DNA of 64,000 nucleotides from Neobacillus sp. OS1-2 (GCF_030915505.1 NZ_CP133265.1:992001-1056000); one strand, 5' to 3'. Shown: positions 1 through 12,622, counted from the first letter of the stretch. The notes: generated by a model from the sequence alone, not told the origin. Program-made: numbers and translations.

Positions 1-412
1 TGAGTCCAATTACACCGATTCGCGTTCCCTTTTTTGTCTGATAAATCCTATATGGTTTTACCCACTCCGGATAGAGACCATCTTTTTTATACAGGTTAGC
101 AACCAGTACATCAAAAGCAGCATCATCGTATAGCTGGTCTAAATCTTCATATGGGAGGTTAACCCCCTCATTGTTTCCAATCGTAACCGCCGTATAATGG
201 GCATCATTTAATAGGGTAATGTTTCCCTGTCCTTTTGTTGCCTCTGTTAACGGATGCCAGCGATCAAGAAAATCACCGATATCAAACAGAAAAACATCCT
301 CTTCTTGTTGTAGGTGAAGGGCATTCTTTTGGTTTAAAAATTGTTGTATTCGCGGCCAATGTTCTAAGTGACTATGGAGATCATTTGTATGATAAAGATG
401 GATTGTTTCCAT
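1..412 (-). CDS. yunD: YunD-like metallophosphoesterase / 5'-nucleotidase (N-terminal part, cut by window edge)
   Basis: Only the first 137 codons are inside the window. The N-terminus reads HTNDLHSHLEHW, the Asp-x-His metal-binding motif of calcineurin-like phosphoesterases, followed by DIGDFLDRW and TIGNNEG, which match the second and third metal-binding blocks. These are features of the secreted or cytoplasmic 5'-nucleotidase/UDP-sugar hydrolase family. The start ATG (410-412) follows an AGGGTGA ribosome binding site that overlaps the end of yunE, so the two genes are cotranscribed, as in B. subtilis yunE-yunD. The substrate is not determined here. Confidence 0.85.
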   Translation of the reverse strand, partial: METIHLYHTNDLHSHLEHWPRIQQFLNQKNALHLQQEEDVFLFDIGDFLDRWHPLTEATKGQGNITLLNDAHYTAVTIGNNEGVNLPYEDLDQLYDDAAFDVLVANLYKKDGLYPEWVKPYRIYQTKKGTRIGVIGL

Positions 413-421
413 TTTTCACCC

Positions 422-1243
422 TTACCCTGTAATCCCTTGATAAATCAACCGGACAGCGACCACAACAAGGATGATTCTGATAATCAGGACAATCGTTTTG
501 CTCTTTAGTTTTGAATTTAATAATACGCCTACCTTTGCACCAATCCAAGCGCCAGGTATTAATGCCAGCGCATAAAGCCAATTCACATTTCCCAAAGTAA
601 TATGGGTGATCGAGCTAAGGATGGCCGTCGGTAAAATCATAAACATGGATGTCGCCGTTGCCACATGCGGTGGAAAGAAAAACAGTAAAATCATTGTGGG
701 TACCATTAGCGAGCCGCCGCCGATCCCAAAAATTCCTGATAAAAATCCAACAATGAAGGAAATGATGATGGCAGTGATTGGACTAAAACCATATTCGAAG
801 GTCTTGCCGCTATTGTCAGTAAAGCTGCGAACAATACCCTTATCTTTTCTGTACGGAAGCGGCCTTAATTTGTCTTTGACCACCATAACAATGGAAACAA
901 AAAGAATAAAGACACCAAAGTAAATATTGAACGAGTGTAAATCTAATTTTTCCGTTACCCAGGCACCAAGGATGCTACCCGGTCCACTGCCGATCAGAAA
1001 GATCAAACCACTTTTATAATCCACTGTTTTGTGTTTCATATAGGCTAACGTCGAAGATAGCCCGGTAAAAATCATCGTAAATAGGGAGGTCCCCACAACG
1101 ACCTGTGGTGTGAGGTGGCTAAATGTTGATAATGTTGCTAAGTATAGCAAGGCAGGAACAACAATGATGCCTCCCCCCATGCCGATCAACGACCCTAATG
1201 AGCTCGCAAGCAGCCCGACTAAAACTAATATAATCCATTCCAT
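422..1243 (-). CDS. yunE: TauE/SafE family membrane permease (YunE)
   Basis: This 273-residue protein is almost entirely hydrophobic with about eight membrane segments. The two halves each carry the glycine-rich TauE/SafE motif: GMGGGIIVVPAL near residue 21 and GIGGGSLMVPTM near residue 172, which points to internal duplication. The family exports or imports small sulfonates, sulfite or other anions across the cytoplasmic membrane; the substrate here is unknown. It sits between yunF and yunD on the same strand with short gaps, the order known from B. subtilis. Confidence 0.88.
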   Translation of the reverse strand: MEWIILVLVGLLASSLGSLIGMGGGIIVVPALLYLATLSTFSHLTPQVVVGTSLFTMIFTGLSSTLAYMKHKTVDYKSGLIFLIGSGPGSILGAWVTEKLDLHSFNIYFGVFILFVSIVMVVKDKLRPLPYRKDKGIVRSFTDNSGKTFEYGFSPITAIIISFIVGFLSGIFGIGGGSLMVPTMILLFFFPPHVATATSMFMILPTAILSSITHITLGNVNWLYALALIPGAWIGAKVGVLLNSKLKSKTIVLIIRIILVVVAVRLIYQGITG

Positions 1244-1271
1244 ATATTCTCACCTTCTACTGTCTGTCTTC

Positions 1272-2117
1272 TTAAAATAAATCTAACTGCCTTGGTGCGA
1301 GTCCTTCGTATTCTATTTGTAAAAGATTCATCATTTCTTTAGCGTTGTCCGCTGCATCGCCGCCGGAGTTGTTGTTAAACAGGAGATAGACGTTTTCGGT
1401 CTCCAAGGCCAATCTTTGTATATGATCCACCCATTCTGCCAGCTCTTGCTGCTTATAGCGATAAAGGTAGCGAACTTCACGCCAGTTTTCAGCAGTCCGC
1501 TTTTGCCAGCCATGGACGTTACGGCCGTGAAATCTGATAAGTACATCGTGGGGGTCAATCCCCTCAAGTACCATTGGAATCGATCCTTCGCCGGATTGGG
1601 GCTCATCACAAATGCTGTGAAGCCATTTTTCTGTTTTCATAAACTCAAGCGTTTGTTGGCGATATAACGGTGTAAACCATGATTGGTGCCGAAACTCTAA
1701 CGCACAGGGAATGTCGTCCATTTGACGTTTACACCATTTTAAATAATCAACATTTTCACGTTTACATGAAAACCACGGCGGAAATTGAAATAAGACCATG
1801 GCTAATTTATTGTGTTGTATGTATGGTTCCAGTGAATCTTTATAGGCTGCGAACATTGCTTGTTTCGTTTCAAAAGGAATTTCGCCACGTTGATGACCCG
1901 TCATTCCTTGGTAGGCTTTTACGATAAACTGGAAGCTCTCTGGGGTTTCAGTGACCCATTTTTCAGCATTTCTTGTTGGCGGAATCGCGTAAAAGGCCGT
2001 ATCTACTTCAACAATTGGAAAATGACCTGCATATACCTTTAGCTTATCACGTGGCGGAGTTTGATTCGGATATAAGCTATCATGGTCGCCCCAGCCTGTT
2101 ACACCGATATAGATCAA
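1272..2117 (-). CDS. yunF: DUF72 family protein (YunF)
   Basis: The N-terminus IYIGVTGWGDH and the length of about 281 residues are typical of the DUF72 family, a TIM-barrel protein of unknown function. I prefer the TTG start at 2115-2117 because an AGAGGTGAG ribosome binding site lies four bases upstream; an in-frame GTG nine bases earlier lies inside that site. It lies 29 bp upstream of yunE on the same strand and is probably the first gene of yunF-yunE-yunD. No catalytic residues can be assigned with confidence. Confidence 0.85.
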   Translation of the reverse strand: MIYIGVTGWGDHDSLYPNQTPPRDKLKVYAGHFPIVEVDTAFYAIPPTRNAEKWVTETPESFQFIVKAYQGMTGHQRGEIPFETKQAMFAAYKDSLEPYIQHNKLAMVLFQFPPWFSCKRENVDYLKWCKRQMDDIPCALEFRHQSWFTPLYRQQTLEFMKTEKWLHSICDEPQSGEGSIPMVLEGIDPHDVLIRFHGRNVHGWQKRTAENWREVRYLYRYKQQELAEWVDHIQRLALETENVYLLFNNNSGGDAADNAKEMMNLLQIEYEGLAPRQLDLF

Positions 2118-2205
2118 GAAACTCACCTCTATTTATTAATAATAGCAGTAAATTACCCTTATACGCTAGTAAACGAATGCTATCCGACAGTAACCCGCAA
2201 CCAGA

Positions 2206-2241
2206 CGCAAAAACCCGCCTGCCAACGCAGCAAGCGGGTAA
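2206..2241 (-). terminator. Intrinsic terminator of the suf operon
   Basis: On the minus strand ACCCGCTTGCTGC and the downstream GGCAGGCGGGT form a GC-rich stem followed by TTTTTGCG. It lies 16 bases after the sufB stop codon and closes the five-gene suf operon. Confidence 0.8.
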
Positions 2242-2256
2242 ATTTTTCAATAAATA

Positions 2257-3654
2257 TTAACCGATGGAACCTTCCATCTCAAACTTGATAAGACGATTCA
2301 TCTCAACGGCGTATTCCATTGGTAATTCTTTTGTAAATGGCTCGATGAAGCCCATAACAATCATCTCAGTTGCTTCCTGCTCAGAGATGCCGCGGCTCAT
2401 CAAGTAGAAGAGCTGCTCTTCGGAAACTTTCGAAACCTTCGCTTCATGCTCAAGAGAAATATTGTTATTTAATACTTCGTTGTATGGAATGGTATCTGAT
2501 GTAGATAGATTATCCATAATCAACGTATCACACTCGATGTTAGAACGGGCACCATCGGCTTTGCGTCCAAAATGGACCAATCCGCGATAGTTTGTTTGTC
2601 CGCCATGCTTGGAAATAGACTTAGAAACAATGGTCGAAGATGTATTTGGAGCTAAGTGAATCATCTTAGAACCCGTGTCTTGGACTTGGCCTTTGCCTGC
2701 AATCGCAATCGATAATGTCATGCCGCGGGCACCTTCACCCTTCAGAATAACCGCCGGATATTTCATGGTTAACTTGGAACCGATATTCCCGTCGACCCAT
2801 TCCATTGTCGCATTTGCTTCGCAGACAGTCCGCTTCGTTACAAGGTTATAAACATTGTTTGCCCAGTTTTGAATCGTTGTATAACGGCAGTAACCGCCTT
2901 TTTTAACGATAATTTCAACAACGGCGCTGTGAAGGGAGTTTGTTGTATAAACGGGTGCTGTACAGCCCTCTACATAGTGTACACTTGCCCCTTCATCCAC
3001 GATGATCAATGTTCTTTCAAATTGTCCCATATTCTCAGAGTTAATCCGGAAATAGGCTTGTAACGGTGTATCCACCTTAATACCTGGTGGCACATAAATG
3101 AACGAGCCGCCGGACCAAACCGCAGAGTTTAATGCTGCGAATTTATTATCCGTTGGCGGAATCACCTTTGCCCAGTGCTCACGGAAAATATCTTCATTCT
3201 CGCGTAATGCAGAATCTGTATCCTTGAAGACGATTCCTAATTCTTCCAGATCCTCTTTCATATTATGGTATACTACCTCTGATTCATATTGAGCTGACAC
3301 ACCGGAAAGATACTTTTGCTCCGCTTCAGGAATCCCGAGTTTATCAAAGGTGGCTTTAATTTCATCCGGAACTTGATCCCATGATTTCTCAGACTTTTCA
3401 GAAGGCTTAACATAATAGGTTATTTCATCAAAGTTTAATGAGTTTAAATCCCCGCCCCATTGCGGCATCGGTTTGCTGTAAAAAATTTCAAGTGATTTCA
3501 AGCGGAAATCCAGCATCCACTGTGGTTCTTTTTTCATTTTAGAAATTTCTTCGACAATCTCACGTGTTAAACCACGTTTTGATCGGAATATGGAAACGTC
3601 TTTATCGGCAAAACCATATTTATAATCACCGATCTCAGGCATTTTTTTTGCCAT
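2257..3654 (-). CDS. sufB: Fe-S cluster assembly scaffold protein SufB
   Basis: This 465-residue protein has the SufB beta-helix core and the usual family length. With SufC and SufD it forms the SufBCD complex on which iron-sulfur clusters are built in the cytosol. Recognisable blocks include the N-terminal MPQWGGDLN region, [18 protein letters not shown] in the middle and the C-terminal [11 protein letters not shown] block shared with SufD. The ATG follows a GGAGG site nine bases upstream. It is the last gene of sufCDSUB, 51 bp after sufU. Confidence 0.97.
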   Translation of the reverse strand: MAKKMPEIGDYKYGFADKDVSIFRSKRGLTREIVEEISKMKKEPQWMLDFRLKSLEIFYSKPMPQWGGDLNSLNFDEITYYVKPSEKSEKSWDQVPDEIKATFDKLGIPEAEQKYLSGVSAQYESEVVYHNMKEDLEELGIVFKDTDSALRENEDIFREHWAKVIPPTDNKFAALNSAVWSGGSFIYVPPGIKVDTPLQAYFRINSENMGQFERTLIIVDEGASVHYVEGCTAPVYTTNSLHSAVVEIIVKKGGYCRYTTIQNWANNVYNLVTKRTVCEANATMEWVDGNIGSKLTMKYPAVILKGEGARGMTLSIAIAGKGQVQDTGSKMIHLAPNTSSTIVSKSISKHGGQTNYRGLVHFGRKADGARSNIECDTLIMDNLSTSDTIPYNEVLNNNISLEHEAKVSKVSEEQLFYLMSRGISEQEATEMIVMGFIEPFTKELPMEYAVEMNRLIKFEMEGSIG

Positions 3655-3705
3655 CGTCGTTTTCCTCCTTCATAAACGAAAAGGGGTACAACTCCCCTTC
3701 TTGTT

Positions 3706-6672
<2,967 letters not shown>

Positions 6673-6693
6673 TTTAATCCTCCTAACACTCTC

Positions 6694-7479
6694 TTACGCT
6701 TCTTGCCCAACTGTTTCATCTTCAATTCCGAGTTCTTGCTTGATCCAGTCATATCCTTCTGCTTCTAAGCGTTGTGCCAGTTCCGGTCCGCCTGATTTCA
6801 CGATACGGCCTTGCATCATAACGTGCACATGGTCAGGAGTGATATAGTCTAATAGACGTTGATAGTGAGTGATCACTAAGCAGCCGAACTCTTCGCCGCG
6901 CATTTCATTAATACCCTTTGAAACAACTTTTAGGGCATCGATATCGAGTCCTGAGTCGATTTCATCAAGAATTGCAATCTTAGGCTGCAGCATCATTAAT
7001 TGCAAAATTTCGTTACGCTTTTTCTCTCCGCCTGAGAAGCCTTCGTTTAAATAGCGTTGAGCCATATCGAGGTCCATTTCAAGGAATTCCATTTGTTTAT
7101 CCATTTGACGGATAAATTTCATAAGGGAAATCTCATTACCTTCGCCACGGCGGCTATTAAGGGCTGAACGTAAAAAGTCTGCATTTGTTACACCATTAAT
7201 CTCACTTGGATACTGCATTGCTAGGAATAAACCTGCACGAGCGCGCTCGTCTACTTCCATTTCAAGAACATTTTGTCCGTCTAATGTAATGTTACCGCTC
7301 GTTACTTCATATTTTGGGTGACCCATGATGGCCGATGATAACGTGGATTTACCAGTACCGTTTGGTCCCATGATGGCATGGATTTCTCCACCCTTTATTT
7401 CAAGGTTTACCCCTTTTAAAATTTCTTTCCCATCAATTTCTACATGTAAATCTTTGATCGCTAAAGTTGATCCAGCCAT
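6694..7479 (-). CDS. sufC: Fe-S cluster assembly ATPase SufC
   Basis: The 261-residue protein is an ABC-type ATPase with Walker A GPNGTGKST near residue 39, the signature FSGGEKKRNEIL and Walker B AILDEIDSGLD. SufC powers conformational change in SufBCD and is cytosolic despite its ABC-transporter ancestry. It is the first gene of the operon; the ATG follows CGGAGG at good spacing. The 392-bp gap upstream holds the operon promoter. Confidence 0.97.
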   Translation of the reverse strand: MAGSTLAIKDLHVEIDGKEILKGVNLEIKGGEIHAIMGPNGTGKSTLSSAIMGHPKYEVTSGNITLDGQNVLEMEVDERARAGLFLAMQYPSEINGVTNADFLRSALNSRRGEGNEISLMKFIRQMDKQMEFLEMDLDMAQRYLNEGFSGGEKKRNEILQLMMLQPKIAILDEIDSGLDIDALKVVSKGINEMRGEEFGCLVITHYQRLLDYITPDHVHVMMQGRIVKSGGPELAQRLEAEGYDWIKQELGIEDETVGQEA

Positions 7480-7536
7480 ATCTATACCTCCGAAAAGAAA
7501 GTTTTGTATCTTATAGACCCATGGGGACTATGTTCT

Positions 7537-7588
7537 ATTCTCATTTTATTCTCATTCCAATCTTATAACAAATGAAATGTATTAGCAA
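7537..7588 (-). promoter_or_regulatory. Candidate suf promoter with paired TGAGAAT repeats
   Basis: On the minus strand an extended -10 (TGTTATAAG, core at 7562-7567) lies 15 bases after TTGCTA (7583-7588), a short spacing. Just downstream, at the expected start site, TGAGAAT occurs twice (7548-7554 and 7537-7543) exactly 11 bp apart. The rest of the 7480-7821 gap shows no gene. Confidence 0.35.
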
Positions 7589-7817
7589 CTCCTAAACAGT
7601 AAAAACTAGGGAGCCATTTTCATTAAGCCAATCCTAAATGAGAATGGGAGTATTCCTTTAAAAAAGATTCAGACAACCGTTCTTTTATGTAAAATGCACC
7701 CGTTTAAAATCATACCTCATTTTTTAGGCTTTTCCAACTGAATTCAAGTGTAAAATCCTTTCTATTTTTACCCAACCCACTGGATTCATGTATGCGGTTA
7801 CCCTGCTCGCGTAGAAA

Positions 7818-7851
7818 CAGCAAAAGCCAGTGAAGGGTTCACCGGCTTTTG
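7818..7851 (-). terminator. Intrinsic terminator of metNPQ
   Basis: Minus strand AAAGCCGGTGAA and TTCACTGGCTTT pair around a CCC loop and are followed by a T-rich run. It lies about 20 bp after the metQ stop. Confidence 0.8.
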
Positions 7852-7871
7852 CCTTTCTTCCTATTTATATA

Positions 7872-8711
7872 TTACTCAGATACAGGTACAACGGCACCTT
7901 CATATTTTTCAAGAATGAAATCTTGAATTTCCTTTGAATGAAGGACTTCAACAAGTGTTTTAATGGCTGGCTTGCTTTCGTCACCTTTACGAACGGCAAT
8001 CACGTTTACATACGGTGATTCTTTATCTTCAATGGCAATGGAATCCTTCACAGGGTTTAAGCCGCCGTCGATCGCATAGTTTGAATTGATTAACACGGCA
8101 TCTCCTTCGCCATTGTTAAAAATTTGCGGTAATAACTTCGCTTCATAGTTAGCATCGAAATTAAGCTTCTTAGGGTTTTCGACAACATCTTTAATTTCAG
8201 CTTTTGTTTTATCGATTCCGTCTTTTAATTTGATTAAGCCTTCTTTTTCAAGTAATGAAAGTAGACGGCCATGGTCAGCGACAGAGTTACTCATGATTAA
8301 GTGGGCACCTTCTGGAAGATCGCTAAGCTTTTTGTATTTTTTTGAATAAATTCCGATTGGTTCGATGTGAATTCCGCCAGCATTAACAAAGCCATAGCCA
8401 AATTCTTTGTTTTGAGACTCTAAGTATGGAATGTGTTGGAAATAGTTAGCGTCTAATTCTTTTGACTTTAACGCTTTGTTAGGTAAGACATAGTCTGTAA
8501 ATGTTTTAATTTCAAGATCAATGCCTTTTTCTTTTAAAAGTGGTTTTGCTTTTTCAAGAATTTCTGCATGCGGAACCGTAGATGCTCCAACAACTAATTT
8601 GCTTGTTTCAGATTTATCGCTAGTCCCTTCAGACTTTTCCTCTGATTTCCCACATGCTGCTACAACAAATACAATCGATAATGCTAAAAGTAAACTAAGT
8701 ATTTTCTTCAT
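7872..8711 (-). CDS. metQ: Methionine ABC transporter substrate-binding lipoprotein MetQ
   Basis: The 279-residue protein begins with a lipoprotein signal peptide ending in the lipobox VAAC (Cys20), so it is anchored outside the membrane. The mature part has NLPA/MetQ features such as VGASTVPHAEIL, IKTFTDYVLPNKAL and DANYFQHIPYL. It binds methionine and delivers it to MetP-MetN. It is the last gene of metN-metP-metQ, 14 bp after metP, and is followed by a terminator. The SAM riboswitch upstream of metN controls the whole unit. Confidence 0.95.
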   Translation of the reverse strand: MKKILSLLLALSIVFVVAACGKSEEKSEGTSDKSETSKLVVGASTVPHAEILEKAKPLLKEKGIDLEIKTFTDYVLPNKALKSKELDANYFQHIPYLESQNKEFGYGFVNAGGIHIEPIGIYSKKYKKLSDLPEGAHLIMSNSVADHGRLLSLLEKEGLIKLKDGIDKTKAEIKDVVENPKKLNFDANYEAKLLPQIFNNGEGDAVLINSNYAIDGGLNPVKDSIAIEDKESPYVNVIAVRKGDESKPAIKTLVEVLHSKEIQDFILEKYEGAVVPVSE

Positions 8712-8725
8712 TTTGACCTCTCCTT

Positions 8726-9394
8726 TTATCGTTTATCTAATTTTGAAGTGATAAAATCACCAATAAATTGAACTATAAACACAATGATTAATATGATGAC
8801 GGTTGCGACAAACGTGACATCGTTTTGACCCCGTTGAAACCCATAATTATAGGCCAGATTCCCTAAACCACCGGCACCAATCGCACCTGCCATCGCCGTG
8901 TAACCGATAAGGGCAATCGCGGTAACTGTAATCCCGGATATAAGCGCCGGCATCGATTCTGGCAGCAAAACCTTCCAAATAATTGTTCCCGTTGTGGCAC
9001 CCATTGACTTAGCGGCTTCAATGACCCCTTTATCAATTTCTCTAAGGCCAATTTCCACCATCCTCGCATAAAACGGGGCAGCTCCGATAATCAGTGCCGG
9101 CAATGCAGCGTCTTCGCCAATCATGGTTCCTACCAAGAATGTGGTAAAAGGGATTAATAATACAATTAAGATAATAAACGGGACTGAGCGAAAAATATTG
9201 ACAATTCCACTGATTACGGCGTTAATCGGTTTATTTTCCCACATGTTTCCTTTTGTGGTTAAAAATAAGATCAATCCAAGTAATGTGCCTAAAATAAAAG
9301 TTGCTAGAACCGATATTCCCGTCATGTAAAGAGTATTTTTTGTTTCCTGCCACATGATCAGCCAATCCACATTCGGAAAATATTCTTTAATCAT
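8726..9394 (-). CDS. metP: Methionine ABC transporter permease MetP (MetI)
   Basis: The 222-residue protein has five to six membrane segments and the permease EAA-type loop EAAKSMGATTGTIIWKVLLP near residue 130, which contacts the ATPase. It forms the membrane channel of the methionine importer. The start overlaps the end of metN by 8 bp, so translation is coupled. Confidence 0.95.
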   Translation of the reverse strand: MIKEYFPNVDWLIMWQETKNTLYMTGISVLATFILGTLLGLILFLTTKGNMWENKPINAVISGIVNIFRSVPFIILIVLLIPFTTFLVGTMIGEDAALPALIIGAAPFYARMVEIGLREIDKGVIEAAKSMGATTGTIIWKVLLPESMPALISGITVTAIALIGYTAMAGAIGAGGLGNLAYNYGFQRGQNDVTFVATVIILIIVFIVQFIGDFITSKLDKR

Positions 9395-10412
9395 TTGTGA
9401 CCACCTCCACTCCTACCTGTTGTGAACGAATAAAGTCGATTGCTTTGTGAACTTCATCATCGTCCCCATCGATATGAATGAAAAGCGTTCCGTATGATCC
9501 ACTTTGTGTTTGCGAAATTTTCCCCTGCAAAATATTAACGATTACGTTATGATGGCGGATTAAATTCGTAATCAGCGGCTGCTCTGCAGATTCGCCAATA
9601 AACGTCAGTTGAACAATCCTTCCTGAACGATATTGGTCAAGTAAATGATCTGCTGTTTCCTTTGTTTCTTCAGGCTCTGAAACCTGCTGCACGAATCGTT
9701 TCGTAATCGGCTGCTGCGGGTTTTTAAATACATCGAGCACCGTACCGAGCTCCACGACACGACCGCTCTCCATCACCGCAACCCGGTGACAAATTTTCCG
9801 AATAACATGCATTTCATGTGTAATCAAAACAATCGTTAACCCAAGCCGTTTGTTGATATCTACTAACAATTCTAATATCGAATCGGTCGTTTGCGGATCC
9901 AGTGCCGAAGTTGCTTCGTCACAAAGGAGTACTTTTGGGTTATTGGCGAGTGCTCTGGCAATCCCAACTCGCTGCTTTTGTCCACCGCTCAGCTGTGAGG
10001 GGTACGCATTTTCGCGTCCTTCCAAGCCCACTAACTTTACCAACTCTTCGACTCTTTTCTTTCTTTGCGTTCCTTTAACACCCGCAATTTCAAGTGGAAA
10101 AGCAATATTTTCGCTAACTGTCCTTGACCACAGCAAGTTAAAATGCTGAAAAATCATACTGATCTCCTGACGTGCTTTTCGAAGTTCAGCGCCCTTGATT
10201 TTTGAAATGACCCGTCCGGCAACCGTGACACTTCCCTCGGTTGGCAGCTCCAGCCCATTTAACATCCGGATCAGGGTACTTTTTCCGGCACCACTGTAAC
10301 CAATTACACCGAAGATTTCTCCATTTTTAATCTCAAGGTTTACATCATCTACTGCTTTCAGTTCACCTTGCTTCGAAGGATAAATCTTGCGGACACTTTT
10401 TATTGAAATCAC
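9387..10412 (-). CDS. metN: Methionine ABC transporter ATP-binding protein MetN
   Basis: The 341-residue protein carries Walker A GYSGAGKST near residue 38, signature [15 protein letters not shown] and Walker B VLLCDEATSALD, and a C-terminal extension of about 80 residues that fits the NIL domain by which methionine inhibits transport. The start is GTG with GTAGGTGAT upstream. It is the first gene of the importer operon and is preceded by a SAM riboswitch at 10552-10717. Confidence 0.95.
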   Translation of the reverse strand: MISIKSVRKIYPSKQGELKAVDDVNLEIKNGEIFGVIGYSGAGKSTLIRMLNGLELPTEGSVTVAGRVISKIKGAELRKARQEISMIFQHFNLLWSRTVSENIAFPLEIAGVKGTQRKKRVEELVKLVGLEGRENAYPSQLSGGQKQRVGIARALANNPKVLLCDEATSALDPQTTDSILELLVDINKRLGLTIVLITHEMHVIRKICHRVAVMESGRVVELGTVLDVFKNPQQPITKRFVQQVSEPEETKETADHLLDQYRSGRIVQLTFIGESAEQPLITNLIRHHNVIVNILQGKISQTQSGSYGTLFIHIDGDDDEVHKAIDFIRSQQVGVEVVTND

Positions 10413-10495
10413 CTAAAATCACCTACTTCTTATCCTGATTATCCGTTACTTGAATATAGGGTTTGACTGTTTCTGAGAAAATATTTCAGAAAAAT

Positions 10496-10538
10496 AAAAG
10501 CGGAAAGCGCCTGAAGCTAGACAATTCTCAAAGTTGAA
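10496..10538 (+). repeat. Dispersed repeat (AAAAGCGG family), short form, copy 1
   Basis: It reads AAAAGCGGAAAGCGCC then TGAAGCTAGACAATTCTC and AAAGTTGAA. It lies between the metN riboswitch terminator and metN, so it is part of the metN leader. Seven further copies are in this window. Confidence 0.7.
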
Positions 10539-10551
10539 AATTTCTTTCCTT

Positions 10552-10591
10552 TTCCAAAATAAAATGCCTTTCTGCACAGGCAGAAAGGCAT
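10552..10591 (-). terminator. Terminator of the metN SAM riboswitch
   Basis: TGCCTTTCTG and CAGAAAGGCA form a perfect 10-bp stem (10565-10574 with 10581-10590) followed by TTTTATTTT on the minus strand. It is the expression platform of the riboswitch. Confidence 0.93.
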
Positions 10592-10717
10592 CACGAACTA
10601 GACCTTTCTCCCATCTTCCAAAGCCTACGCTTTGTGTGAATTGGCACCATTTCAATAAAATATATTGACGGTTGCCGGGCTTCATCGGGCACATCCCTCC
10701 ACCTCTCTTGATAAGAG
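10552..10717 (-). promoter_or_regulatory. SAM (S-box) riboswitch upstream of metNPQ
   Basis: On the minus strand the aptamer starts with CTCTTATCAAGAGAGG, contains GGAGGGATGTGCCC and GAAGCCCGGCAACC, the conserved SAM-I core, and closes with GATGGGAG; P1 is formed by 10710-10717 and 10608-10615. The downstream AGAAAGG can pair with CCTTTCT of the terminator stem to form the antiterminator. When SAM is bound, P1 holds and the terminator at 10552-10591 forms, shutting off methionine import. Confidence 0.95.
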
Positions 10718-10843
10718 CTAACAGCATTCTATATTCAATTAACACGTTAAATTATTTAAGTAAATTATTTTACAAAAGCTATCGTATCACGGATAAAAAA
10801 TAGTGTCAATAAAAAGATTCTTCATTTTCGGAAAATTGAGTGG

Positions 10844-10888
10844 AAAAGCGCTAGTCGCTGAAGCCGGTCCATTCTCTCAAAGTCGAAC
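10844..10888 (+). repeat. Dispersed repeat (AAAAGCGG family), short form, copy 2
   Basis: AAAAGCGCTAGTCGCTGAAG is followed by CATTCTCTCAAAGTCGAAC and a T-rich tail. It lies just beyond the 3' end of metY, on the opposite strand to that gene. The bases 10718-10843 hold the met promoter region; no gene is seen there. Confidence 0.6.
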
Positions 10889-10910
10889 GTTTTTTTCTTT
10901 TCCTTATTAC

Positions 10911-12227
10911 TTAGGCATTCGCCTTAACTGACGCCAAGCCTGTTGCTGCTTCAATTGCTGCTTCGAGATCCTCAATTAAATCCTCCACATTCTCAATACC
11001 AATGGAAAGTCGGATTAAATCCTCCGATACACCTGCCGATTTCAGTCCTTCAGCATCTAATTGCTGGTGTGTCGTACTTGCCGGGTGAATAATTAAGCTT
11101 TTTGCATCACCCACATTGGCCACATGCGCCCAAAGTGACAGGGAATCAATCAATTTAGCTCCTGCTTCTTTGCCTCCCTTAATGCCAAAGACGACCATTG
11201 ACCCTGCACCTTTTGGTAAATACTTTTTCGCTAGCTTCTGATCTGGGTGCGATGGATGCCCCGGATAGGATACCCATGCAACGGCAGGGTGATCTTCTAA
11301 ATATTCAACTACTTGCTTCGTATTAGCCACATGCTCCTTCATCCGGACATGGAGCGTTTCGAGTCCAAGCGTAAATTGGAAGGCATTAAGCGGACTTAGG
11401 GCAGGACCGAGGTCGCGCAATAATTGCACGCGGGCTTTAATAATGTAAGCTATAGCACCGAGTGCTTCGGCATAAACAAGGTCATGGTAGCTTGAGTCAG
11501 GTGTCGTGAAGCCCGGGAATTTCGGTGAATTCCAATCAAATTTGCCGCCATCAACAATAATTCCGCCAGTTGTTGTCCCATTACCTAGCAGCCATTTTGT
11601 CGCCGAGTGAATGACAATATCAGCACCGAATTCAATTGGACGGCAGAGATACGGTGTCGCAAATGTATTGTCAATAATTAATGGCACTCCCGCTTCATGT
11701 GCGATGTCCGCCACTTTTTCAATATCAAGGAGGCGTAGGCTTGGATTCCCAATCGTTTCTGCAAAAACGGCTTTTGTTTTTTCCGTAATTGCTGCACGGA
11801 AATTTTCCGGATCATCCGGGTTAACAAATTTCACGTTTATTCCATATTTAGGGAGGGTAACAGCAAATAGATTATATGTTCCGCCATAAAGGTTTGATGC
11901 AGAAACAATCTCATCCCCTGCCTGTGCAAGGTTTAGAATTGCGAGTGTGATCGCTGCCATGCCGCTGGCAACCGCAAGGGCGCCGACTCCGCCTTCTAAT
12001 AATGCTACTCTTTCTTCAAAAACCGTTGTTGTCGGATTATGAATTCGGGTGTATATGTAACCTGGCTCCGCTAAACTAAATAGATTTGCTGCGTGCTCGG
12101 TATTTTTAAATTGGTAGGCATTGTTTTGATAAATGGGAACAGCACGTGCACCTGTTACCGGATCCGGAGCTAACCCTCCATGTACACTTAATGTTTCAAA
12201 ACGATATTTCTTTTGATTTTCTGCCAT
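10911..12227 (-). CDS. metY: O-acetylhomoserine sulfhydrylase / aminocarboxypropyltransferase (MetY)
   Basis: The 438-residue protein is a Cys/Met-metabolism PLP enzyme of the length typical for O-acetylhomoserine sulfhydrylases. The PLP lysine is in [17 protein letters not shown]; the N-terminal [13 protein letters not shown] and the [15 protein letters not shown] block fit MetY. It makes homocysteine from O-acetylhomoserine and sulfide (or methionine with methanethiol). An AGGAGG-type site precedes the ATG. A SAM riboswitch lies in the leader, as expected for a methionine biosynthesis gene. Cystathionine gamma-synthase is less likely given the length. Confidence 0.92.
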   Translation of the reverse strand: MAENQKKYRFETLSVHGGLAPDPVTGARAVPIYQNNAYQFKNTEHAANLFSLAEPGYIYTRIHNPTTTVFEERVALLEGGVGALAVASGMAAITLAILNLAQAGDEIVSASNLYGGTYNLFAVTLPKYGINVKFVNPDDPENFRAAITEKTKAVFAETIGNPSLRLLDIEKVADIAHEAGVPLIIDNTFATPYLCRPIEFGADIVIHSATKWLLGNGTTTGGIIVDGGKFDWNSPKFPGFTTPDSSYHDLVYAEALGAIAYIIKARVQLLRDLGPALSPLNAFQFTLGLETLHVRMKEHVANTKQVVEYLEDHPAVAWVSYPGHPSHPDQKLAKKYLPKGAGSMVVFGIKGGKEAGAKLIDSLSLWAHVANVGDAKSLIIHPASTTHQQLDAEGLKSAGVSEDLIRLSIGIENVEDLIEDLEAAIEAATGLASVKANA

Positions 12228-12247
12228 TCTCGCTTCCTCCTTGTTTT

Positions 12248-12387
12248 AAAAGCGTAAGCGCCTTGCTCAGCCCCGACAAGCATAAGGCTAGCCCTGCAAG
12301 AAGGCGTTTTTTGCCTTCTGAAAGGGATTGACTTATGACCTCGAGGGGCTAGGCGCTGAAGCTAGATAGATTACAAATTTCAAACGG
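12248..12387 (+). repeat. Dispersed repeat (AAAAGCG family), long form, copy 3
   Basis: The copy starts AAAAGCGTAAGCGCC and ends with GGCGCTGAAGCTAGA, with about 100 bp of GC-rich middle that can fold on itself. It fills the metY leader between the riboswitch terminator and the metY ribosome binding site, on the strand opposite the gene. Confidence 0.7.
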
Positions 12388-12396
12388 TAAACTAAT

Positions 12397-12432
12397 TAAA
12401 AATATAAAACCCCACTTCATGAGAAGAGGGGT
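12397..12432 (-). terminator. Terminator of the metY SAM riboswitch
   Basis: CCCCTCTTC and GAAGTGGGG pair around a TCAT loop with one mismatch, followed by TTTTATATTTTT on the minus strand. Confidence 0.9.
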
Positions 12433-12542
12433 CACTCTCTTCTCATCTCCCAGAGCGCCATTGCTCTGCTGGATTTAGCACCGTGTTCCATACCGGTTGC
12501 CGGGCTTCAAAGGGCCAGTCCCTCCGCCACTCTTGATAAGAA
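12397..12542 (-). promoter_or_regulatory. SAM (S-box) riboswitch upstream of metY
   Basis: On the minus strand TTCTTATCAAGAGTGG, GGAGGGACTGGCCC and GAAGCCCGGCAACCGG form the S-box core. P1 pairs 12535-12542 with 12440-12447. The sequence ATGAGAAGAG at the P1 3' side is perfectly complementary to CTCTTCTCAT in the terminator stem, giving a clean antiterminator. It turns off metY when SAM is abundant. Confidence 0.95.
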
Positions 12543-12622
12543 TGCTTTATTAAGTTATCTTAATTGATTGAATATTTAAGTAATACATTACAGCAAGTTC
12601 AATTCCGAGTCAATAACTTTGT

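Noticed and set aside
10446-10745. Possible 99-codon gene upstream of metN
   Set aside because: It lies across the SAM riboswitch and its terminator.
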